Source of the DNA: an uncultured beta proteobacterium
Lineage (GTDB): Bacteria > Pseudomonadota > Gammaproteobacteria > Burkholderiales > Burkholderiaceae
Assembly: GCA_903944255.1 (NCBI GenBank)
Contig: CAJARE010000224.1
Coordinates: 1 to 21,127 of the forward strand
Reading direction: 5' to 3'
Length of the DNA stretch: 21,127 nucleotides
Below are positions 15,839 to 21,127 of this stretch, piece after piece. The translations under genes were made by a program, and so were the position numbers. Position 1 is the first letter of the stretch. Each line of letters begins with the position of its first letter. A model generated the notes under the pieces. That model did no database searches and had not been told where the DNA came from. It saw nothing but the letters and a program-made list of their open reading frames with translations.

Positions 15839-16774
15839 GTGTTTAGATGTGGCACCATCGCCATTGTGGGGCGTCCCAATATGGGTAAATCCACTCTTTT
15901 GAATGCATTAGTCGGTCAAAAGATCAGCATCACTTCTCGTAAGGCGCAAACGACTCGTCATCGCATTCTAGGGGTTCAGAATCGCGAAGAAGCCCAGTTT
16001 ATTTTCATTGATACGCCAGGTTTTCAGACCCGCTTATTAAATACCTTAAATAAAGCACTGAACCGAACAGTCACTACAGCATTACAGGATGTGAATGTTG
16101 CTTGCTTCGTAGTGGAAGCGGGTTATTTTGGTGAAGATGATAAGAAGGTATTAAAGCTCTTGCCTGATGATTTGCCAGTGGTGTTGGTTCTCAATAAATT
16201 AGATCTTTTTAATAGCCGCTTTCAGACCCCTTCAGAGCGCGATCAAGCTTTACTCAACTTTATTAAAGACATGGCAAAGCCTTGGTGTGAATTAGGTGGT
16301 CATGAAGATCAGAAGTCTGAGTTTGCTGAAATCATTCCGATGAGCGCGAAGAGCCCAGGCGATATTCAAAGACTGCTCGATGTCCTCGAGGGATATTTAC
16401 CTGAAGCGCCCCCTGTCTATGATGGTGAGACCATTACAGATCGCAGTGAGCGTTTCTTGGCTGCTGAGATTCTGCGTGAGAAGGTATTTCGTTTTACTGG
16501 TGAAGAATTGCCATACACCAGCACTGTGGTAATTGATCAATTTAAAATGGACGGTAAGATGCGCCGCATTGCTGCCACTATTCTGGTTGATCGTGACAGT
16601 CACAAGGCGATGATTATTGGTCAAAAAGGTGAGCGCCTCAAAAAGATTTCTACCGATGCGCGAATTGATATGGAAAAGCTATTTGACGGTAAGGTATTTT
16701 TAGAAACCTGGGTAAAGGTAAAGCGTGGTTGGGCCGATGATCGCGCTGAGCTACGGGCACAAGGTTTGGAATAA
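15839..16774 (+). CDS. era: GTPase Era
   Basis: A GTPase that binds the 3' end of 16S rRNA and is needed for 30S maturation. The 311 residues have G1 GRPNMGKST at 11-19, G3 DTPG at 58-61, G4 NKLD at 119-122 and SAKSPGD as G5, then a C-terminal KH domain with MIIGQKGERLKKI. The G1 residue before GKS is Met15, where most Era proteins have Val. The start is GTG at 15839, 2 nt after the rnc stop and 6 nt after an AAGGG; no other start codon exists between it and the upstream in-frame stop. RecO follows after 5 nt. Confidence 0.97.
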   Translation: MFRCGTIAIVGRPNMGKSTLLNALVGQKISITSRKAQTTRHRILGVQNREEAQFIFIDTPGFQTRLLNTLNKALNRTVTTALQDVNVACFVVEAGYFGEDDKKVLKLLPDDLPVVLVLNKLDLFNSRFQTPSERDQALLNFIKDMAKPWCELGGHEDQKSEFAEIIPMSAKSPGDIQRLLDVLEGYLPEAPPVYDGETITDRSERFLAAEILREKVFRFTGEELPYTSTVVIDQFKMDGKMRRIAATILVDRDSHKAMIIGQKGERLKKISTDARIDMEKLFDGKVFLETWVKVKRGWADDRAELRAQGLE

Positions 16775-16779
16775 AGCAG

Positions 16780-17514
16780 ATGGCCTCGATTCGTGTTGCT
16801 GATGAGCCGGCTTTTGTATTACACAGTATTCCGTATAAAGAGACTAGTTTGATTTTGGATGTATTTACTCGGCAGCATGGCCGCATGGCCTTGATTGCTA
16901 AAGGTGCTAAACGCCCACACTCTACTTTAAGACCAGTTTTACAGCGCTTTCAGCCACTATTGGTTTCTTGGAGTGGTAAATCCGAGTTGCGGACTTTAAC
17001 TAAATCAGAATGGGTTGGGGGTATGCCCTCACTAGTAGGGGATGCTCTTCTTTGCGGTTTTTACTTGAATGAGTTATTAGTGAAGTTTTTGGCTCGCGAA
17101 GATGAGTATGAAAAACTGTACGATAGTTATTCTCAGACAATTAACGCATTATCTAATCTCGAATTTGAATCTAAGGGTTTGGAAGAGATTCTGCGACCTT
17201 TTGAGCTTTCCCTTTTACAAGAGACGGGTTATGCAGCAGCGCTTGATCGATGCGTTGAAACAAATGAAGCTCCCATAGCGATAGATCAGTATGTTTACCA
17301 GCCTGAGCGGGGTGTGAGGCCAGTGCAGGCTGATGATCCTGGGCACTGGCCCACTCTCTCTGGAAAATCGCTCTTAGCTATTGCTGCTGGCGATTTTTCT
17401 GATGTAGAGACACTTGCCGAAAGTAAGCAGCTCATGCGGTTCTTATTGGGACTCCATCTCCAAGATCAGGTTTTGACAACCCGCCAAATTTTGATTGATT
17501 TGAAGAAAATCTAG
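16780..17514 (+). CDS. recO: DNA repair protein RecO
   Basis: Recombination mediator of the RecFOR pathway that helps load RecA at single-strand gaps. The 244 residues show the N-terminal OB-fold signature (FVLHSIPYKETSLILDVFT, then GRMALIAKGAKRP) and LCGFYLNELLVKFL at about 89, followed by the helical C-terminal half with FELSLLQETGYA. There is no cysteine zinc site, as in other proteobacterial RecO proteins. The length is close to the 242 residues of E. coli RecO. The era-recO-pdxJ-acpS order is conserved widely in proteobacteria. Confidence 0.95.
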   Translation: MASIRVADEPAFVLHSIPYKETSLILDVFTRQHGRMALIAKGAKRPHSTLRPVLQRFQPLLVSWSGKSELRTLTKSEWVGGMPSLVGDALLCGFYLNELLVKFLAREDEYEKLYDSYSQTINALSNLEFESKGLEEILRPFELSLLQETGYAAALDRCVETNEAPIAIDQYVYQPERGVRPVQADDPGHWPTLSGKSLLAIAAGDFSDVETLAESKQLMRFLLGLHLQDQVLTTRQILIDLKKI

Positions 17515-17526
17515 TAATCTATTGTG

Positions 17527-18270
17527 ATGAAAAGCACCAATGCCCTGGAACTTGGGATCAATATTGATCACGTGGCAACTTTGCGTAATGCGCGGGGCAC
17601 TACTTATCCTGATCCTTTAAGGGCGGCACGTTTAGCAGAAGAGGCTGGGGCAGACCTCATCACGCTCCATTTGCGTGAAGATCGACGGCATATTAAAGAC
17701 GCGGATTTAATGGCCCTACGGCCCTTAATCAAAACACGTATGAACTTAGAGTGCGCCGTTACGCCAGAAATGATCAACATCGCATGTCAAGTTAAGCCTC
17801 ATGATGTTTGTCTTGTTCCCGAAAAGCGCGAAGAGGTTACTACTGAAGGTGGTCTAGACGTTTTAGGGCATTATGCCGCGGTAGAGGCTGCCACAAAACA
17901 ATTGAAGAGCGCTGGTATTCGCGTATCCTTATTTATAGATCCTGATGAAAAGCAAATTGAGGCAGCTAAGGATGTTGGGGCTACAGTAGTTGAGTTGCAT
18001 ACTGGACGCTATGCCGATGTATCAGGCGAAGAGCAGATTAAAGAATTAGAGCGCATTAAAAAAGCGGCGCAATATGGCGTTAGTATTGGATTAAGAGTAA
18101 ACGCAGGTCATGGACTGCATGAGGGCAATGTCATGCCTATTGCAGCTATTTCCGATTTATCGGAACTCAATATTGGCCATGCGATTGTTGCTGAGGCTTT
18201 ATTTAAAGGTTGGCAAAATGCCATCACGGATATGAAGGCGCTGATGGTTAAAGCCAGAGCTAAGTCTTAA
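17527..18270 (+). CDS. pdxJ: Pyridoxine 5'-phosphate synthase
   Basis: PdxJ condenses 1-deoxyxylulose 5-phosphate with 3-amino-2-oxopropyl phosphate to make pyridoxine 5'-phosphate (vitamin B6, DXP-dependent route). The 247-residue TIM-barrel protein has GINIDHVATLRNARG at 10-24, His48 in LHLREDRRHI, Glu75 in MNLE, and NAGHGLHEGNV near the C-terminus, the family's active-site signatures shifted about 3 residues from E. coli. A GTG at 17524 adjoins the ATG at 17527; I prefer the ATG, though neither has a clear Shine-Dalgarno sequence. It stands 12 nt after recO and 20 nt before acpS. Confidence 0.96.
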   Translation: MKSTNALELGINIDHVATLRNARGTTYPDPLRAARLAEEAGADLITLHLREDRRHIKDADLMALRPLIKTRMNLECAVTPEMINIACQVKPHDVCLVPEKREEVTTEGGLDVLGHYAAVEAATKQLKSAGIRVSLFIDPDEKQIEAAKDVGATVVELHTGRYADVSGEEQIKELERIKKAAQYGVSIGLRVNAGHGLHEGNVMPIAAISDLSELNIGHAIVAEALFKGWQNAITDMKALMVKARAKS

Positions 18271-18290
18271 GTGATAAAAAACAGATAAAA

Positions 18291-18683
18291 ATGATCATTG
18301 GTATTGGCACAGACATCTTACAAATTGAGCGCTTACAAGCCGCTTATGATCGTACGCAAGGTCGCATAGCTGAAAGAGTATTGGGTCCAGATGAGATGTT
18401 AGTTTTCAAATATCGTCTTGCCAGAAATCACAAACGGGGCATCGCTTTTTTGGCTACTCGTTTTGCTGCAAAAGAGGCTTTTTCAAAAGCGATTGGATTA
18501 GGCATGAGAATGCCGATGACATGGCGATCTTTACAAACCCTGAATGAGCCTAGCGGAAAGCCAGTAACAAGTTACCTGGGTGCCTTGGCTCAATTTATGC
18601 AAGAAAAAAATTGGGAAGCACAGGTGACGGTAAGTGATGAGCAAGATATGGCCATTGCTCATGTCATCGTCGTTCAAAAATAG
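18291..18683 (+). CDS. acpS: Holo-[acyl-carrier-protein] synthase
   Basis: AcpS transfers 4'-phosphopantetheine from CoA to Ser37 of ACP, activating the carrier encoded at 9283. The 130 residues show the two magnesium/CoA motifs: GIGTDILQIERL at 4-15 with Asp8, and RFAAKEAFSKAIGLGM with Glu62. The length is that of the usual trimeric bacterial AcpS. The pdxJ-acpS pair is conserved in proteobacteria. The start at ATG 18291 places the GIGTDI motif at the usual position. Confidence 0.96.
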   Translation: MIIGIGTDILQIERLQAAYDRTQGRIAERVLGPDEMLVFKYRLARNHKRGIAFLATRFAAKEAFSKAIGLGMRMPMTWRSLQTLNEPSGKPVTSYLGALAQFMQEKNWEAQVTVSDEQDMAIAHVIVVQK

Positions 18684-18700
18684 TCAGTACGAGGAAATTG

Positions 18701-19774
18701 ATGAGTAAATCCCCTTTAGGCCCTGGCCCAATAACACTTGACGTACTAGGCCTTGAGTTAGATGCTGAAGATCGGCGCAGAATTTTAGATCCCCTGACTG
18801 GCGGTGTGATTTTATTTGGTAGAAACTTTTCCAATCGTAAACAACTTTCCAAGTTAACGGCTGATATCAAGAAATTACGTCCGGATGTGCTGATTTCAAT
18901 TGATCATGAAGGGGGTCGTGTTCAGCGCTGTAAGGTCGATGGTTTTACACATCTTCCAGCCATGCGGAAATTAGGTGAGTTATGGCTTGCTAAAAGTAAA
19001 TCGACTCATCCAGCAGAATCTGCAGCTCTAGCAATGGCGGCAGCCACAGCTTGCGGCTATATTTTGGCCTCTGAGCTCAGGGCTTGCGGGGTGGACTTGA
19101 GTTTTACTCCTGTTCTTGATTTGGATTTTGGTCGCAGCGGTGTTATCGGCGATCGATCATTTAGTCGTGACCCACAGATTGTTTTTGCTTTGGCAAAGAG
19201 TTTGAATGAAGGTTTGCGTCTGGCAGATATGGCTAACTGCGGCAAGCATTTTCCTGGGCATGGTTGGGCTGAGGCTGATTCTCATGTAGCCATACCTGTA
19301 GATGAGAGATCATTACAAGAAATCTTAAACGAGGATGCTAAGCCTTATGAATGGCTAGACTTAAGTTTGGCTGCAGTGATGCCGGCCCATGTGATTTATC
19401 CAAAAGTTGATCATCATCCAGCAGGTTTTTCCAAGATTTGGCTGCACTCTATTTTGCGTCAAGAACTTGGTTTTGAGGGCGTGATTTTTAGTGATGATTT
19501 ATCAATGGAAGGAGCTAGCGTAGCTGGCTCAGTAGTGAAGGGTGCTGAGTTAGCACTCGAGGCAGGTTGTGATGCCGTTTTGATTTGCAATCGCCCTGAT
19601 TTAGCTGATCAACTACTATCCAAGCTCAAGCTTACACAAACTAAACAATCTGAGTCTGCTGCTCGCTTAAATCGCTTGATGCCGATGTCTCCTGCATTAA
19701 CTTGGGATGCGCTACAGGAGCAAGCTGAGTATCAGCACGCTAAAGGCTTACTGAATCAGTTTCAGTTAATTTAG
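18701..19774 (+). CDS. nagZ: Beta-N-acetylhexosaminidase NagZ
   Basis: Cytoplasmic family 3 glycosidase of peptidoglycan recycling; it removes GlcNAc from 1,6-anhydro-MurNAc peptides. I use the ATG at 18701, 6 nt after GAGG at 18691-18694, rather than the adjoining TTG at 18698, giving 357 residues. Visible motifs are SIDHEGGRVQR at about 67-77, KHFPGHGWAEADSH with the catalytic His/Asp loop at 182-195, and FSDDLSMEG with nucleophile Asp265. Release of anhydro-muropeptides matters for AmpC-type beta-lactamase induction in some bacteria; no such system is visible here. The gene converges on the next with a 7-nt gap and no evident terminator. Confidence 0.95.
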   Translation: MSKSPLGPGPITLDVLGLELDAEDRRRILDPLTGGVILFGRNFSNRKQLSKLTADIKKLRPDVLISIDHEGGRVQRCKVDGFTHLPAMRKLGELWLAKSKSTHPAESAALAMAAATACGYILASELRACGVDLSFTPVLDLDFGRSGVIGDRSFSRDPQIVFALAKSLNEGLRLADMANCGKHFPGHGWAEADSHVAIPVDERSLQEILNEDAKPYEWLDLSLAAVMPAHVIYPKVDHHPAGFSKIWLHSILRQELGFEGVIFSDDLSMEGASVAGSVVKGAELALEAGCDAVLICNRPDLADQLLSKLKLTQTKQSESAARLNRLMPMSPALTWDALQEQAEYQHAKGLLNQFQLI

Positions 19775-19781
19775 CGGCTTA

Positions 19782-20783
19782 CTATTTTTGAGAGGACACC
19801 CGATTCCATTCGGAGATAACATATTTTTTAATGTTTTCTCCTTGTGGTCTGGCACAAGTAATTTCATCTACATTCACTGATTCATGAAGTTTTTGTAGGC
19901 GCAGTACATCTCCCTGTGCTGAGTAATTAGGGAGCCACGCCCCCCAAAAAAACCCCATATTCTCAAGTTGAGAAAAGGCTAGAGCAGCACCCTCCTGAGA
20001 TATTGGCAGATTGAGCATAATAAATGCTAGATTCAAAGACTCAAGCTTTGTAAGTTCAGTGCTAATCTCTGAAGAAAAGTCCTCTCCAATATGTAACACT
20101 TTGATATTGGCTGTTTGGGTCTCAGAATTTACTCTGATGTTGAATTCTGATTTACCAGTTCCAATCGCATTGGATTGCACAATTATTCTTTTGACATTAA
20201 TCTGCTGCGCTAGATCACCCACAAAATCAAGATGATGTTGTGGTAGGTAAATAGTACTGATTTGTTCCTTCAATGGCAGATAGCAGGAAAGAAATGACAT
20301 TCTAGTATCAGTGAAGTTTTGTAAGCCAGCCATTTCACGAGAAGGTGAAGCGCCTAAGAGCATCCCTGTTTCTTGGGCACCAAAGGCAATCATTTCATGT
20401 TGGCTATAAGGGTGATTAGTAACGCAGTCGGTCCAAAAGCCTACTAGATCTAATTCTTTAGCAATATCAATGCGCATCTTAGCCATTGATTCAGCGATGT
20501 GATGACCTCGGTAATCAGGATCAACCACCATTTTTCCGGCTTCAGGTGTAGTGTTGTGAGTGCTATCAAAAGTAAGTGCGCAATGACCTATCAGGTGGCC
20601 ATCAGGGTGTTGTGCAACGACCGAGTACATCATCTTATCGTCAACAATCTTTTGCAGCGCTACCGGATCATACATGTCATGAAAAGGATAGCTATCTCCA
20701 TAGCAGCGTCTAATACACTCAATTAATTGCGGGATATCTTCAACTTTTAAGCGTCGAATTTCAGGGGTGATATCAAATGGCAT
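19782..20783 (-). CDS. GNAT-domain protein of unknown function, two-part architecture
   Basis: 333 residues. The N-terminal half (about 7-165) looks like a GCN5-related acetyltransferase: the RRLKVEDIPQLIECI start, a central strand ending MVVDPD, then the CoA-loop region YRGHHIAESM at 91-100. The usual R-G-x-G-x-G/A loop has His95 in place of the second glycine. YGDSYPFHDMYDP (28-40) and TNHPYSQ (122-128) resemble a GNAT type also found fused to anti-sigma-like ATPase modules; that kinship is from memory, not a search. The C-terminal half (about 170-333) ends with FFWGAWLPNYSAQGDVLRLQ, reminiscent of a second GNAT-like unit. The substrate is unknown. It lies downstream of efp in the same direction but beyond a terminator, and converges on nagZ. 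No strong Shine-Dalgarno sequence is seen. Confidence 0.75.
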   Translation of the reverse strand: MPFDITPEIRRLKVEDIPQLIECIRRCYGDSYPFHDMYDPVALQKIVDDKMMYSVVAQHPDGHLIGHCALTFDSTHNTTPEAGKMVVDPDYRGHHIAESMAKMRIDIAKELDLVGFWTDCVTNHPYSQHEMIAFGAQETGMLLGASPSREMAGLQNFTDTRMSFLSCYLPLKEQISTIYLPQHHLDFVGDLAQQINVKRIIVQSNAIGTGKSEFNIRVNSETQTANIKVLHIGEDFSSEISTELTKLESLNLAFIMLNLPISQEGAALAFSQLENMGFFWGAWLPNYSAQGDVLRLQKLHESVNVDEITCARPQGENIKKYVISEWNRVSSQK

Positions 20784-20804
20784 AGTCTAGATATTATGGT
20801 GTGA

Positions 20805-20842
20805 AATACAAAAATAAAAAGCCCAGAAGATCTAGGCTTTTT
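20805..20842 (-). terminator. Intrinsic terminator downstream of efp
   Basis: On the minus strand AAAAAGCC (20842-20835) pairs with GGCTTTTT (20823-20816) around an 11-nt loop, and the transcript then continues as a T-rich run (TTATTTTTG). It starts 18 nt after the efp stop codon. The A/T symmetry makes it partly bidirectional. Confidence 0.8.
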
Positions 20843-20859
20843 ATTAGGCAGGCGCGTAA

Positions 20860-21127
20860 TTAGTTCGCGCGGCTTCGATATTCACCGGTACGAGTATCAA
20901 TTTCGATTTTGTCGCCAGTGTTGCAAAAGAGGGGAACCTGCAATTCATAGCCAGTAGCCAGTTTTGCGTTCTTCAATACCTTGCCGGAGCTGGTATCGCC
21001 ATTAACGGCTGGTTCGGTGTAAGTGATTTCACGAACCAAAGAGTTTGGCATTGCTACTGAAAGCGCTTTACCTTCGTAGAAAACAACCTCACAAGGCATA
21101 CCCTCTTCAAGGTAGTTCAACGCATCA
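20860..21127 (-). CDS. efp: Elongation factor P, C-terminal part (5' end beyond the window)
   Basis: EF-P binds stalled ribosomes and promotes peptide bonds at polyproline stretches. About 88 residues are present, reading DALNYLEEGMPCEVVFYEG at the right edge and ending GDKIEIDTRTGEYRSRAN. This covers most of OB domain II and domain III (TEPAVNGDTSSGKVLKNAKL, LQVPLFCNTGDKIEI), very close to betaproteobacterial EF-P. The frame runs off the window, so the modification loop in domain I cannot be seen. An internal TTG at 21120 is not the start. It is followed by a terminator and then by the GNAT gene. Confidence 0.96.
   Translation of the reverse strand, partial: DALNYLEEGMPCEVVFYEGKALSVAMPNSLVREITYTEPAVNGDTSSGKVLKNAKLATGYELQVPLFCNTGDKIEIDTRTGEYRSRAN

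Noticed and set aside
1..21127. Mobile elements, CRISPR arrays, prophage or defence islands
   Set aside because: No transposase, integrase or repeat-spacer pattern is visible; the gene order is conserved housekeeping throughout.

Overview
The window looks like the conserved core chromosome of a betaproteobacterium of the Burkholderiaceae, most likely Polynucleobacter or a close relative. The reasons are the gene order (rluC, HAD, sppA, maf, yceD, rpmF, plsX, fabHDG, acpP, fabF, degP, lepA, lepB, rnc, era, recO, pdxJ, acpS, nagZ, efp), the moderate GC content judged by eye, very short intergenic gaps, and protein sequences close to betaproteobacterial forms. The genus is an inference from gene order and sequence style, not from a search.

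Layout. Positions 1-340 hold no gene that I recognise. They carry a minus-strand TATAAT box followed by a run of hairpins that looks like the long structured leader of a divergent gene beyond the left edge (rne is the expected neighbour of rluC). Positions 340-3049 run rightward: 23S pseudouridine synthase, HAD phosphatase, S49 signal-peptide peptidase. Positions 3081-4457 run leftward: an RsmI-like methyltransferase and a Maf/YceF nucleotide pyrophosphatase, which share only a 3-nt gap. Positions 4501-10791 run rightward and form the yceD-rpmF-plsX-fabH-fabD-fabG-acpP-fabF cluster. It couples a ribosomal protein gene to phospholipid and fatty acid synthesis, and is punctuated by hairpin terminators after rpmF and after fabG, each next to a likely promoter. 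Positions 10840-19774 continue rightward: periplasmic protease DegP/MucD, then LepA, signal peptidase I, RNase III, Era, RecO, PdxJ, AcpS and NagZ, several of them overlapping or separated by only a few bases. Positions 19782 to the right edge run leftward: a GNAT-domain protein of unknown function and, upstream of it, the 3' part of efp with its own terminator.

How the genes work together. PlsX, FabH, FabD, FabG, ACP and FabF supply and elongate acyl chains. AcpS, encoded about 9 kb downstream, attaches the phosphopantetheine arm that ACP needs. RluC, YceD, L32, LepA, RNase III, Era and EF-P serve ribosome building and translation. SppA, LepB and DegP serve secretion and envelope quality control, and NagZ recycles murein. 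PdxJ makes vitamin B6 and RecO repairs DNA.

I found no mobile element, CRISPR array, tRNA or rRNA, and no clearly undescribed system. The least explained items are the structured divergent leader at the left edge, the two-part GNAT protein with an altered CoA-loop glycine, the divergent RsmI-like methyltransferase, and the apparent absence of rpoE-rseA-rseB between fabF and degP.
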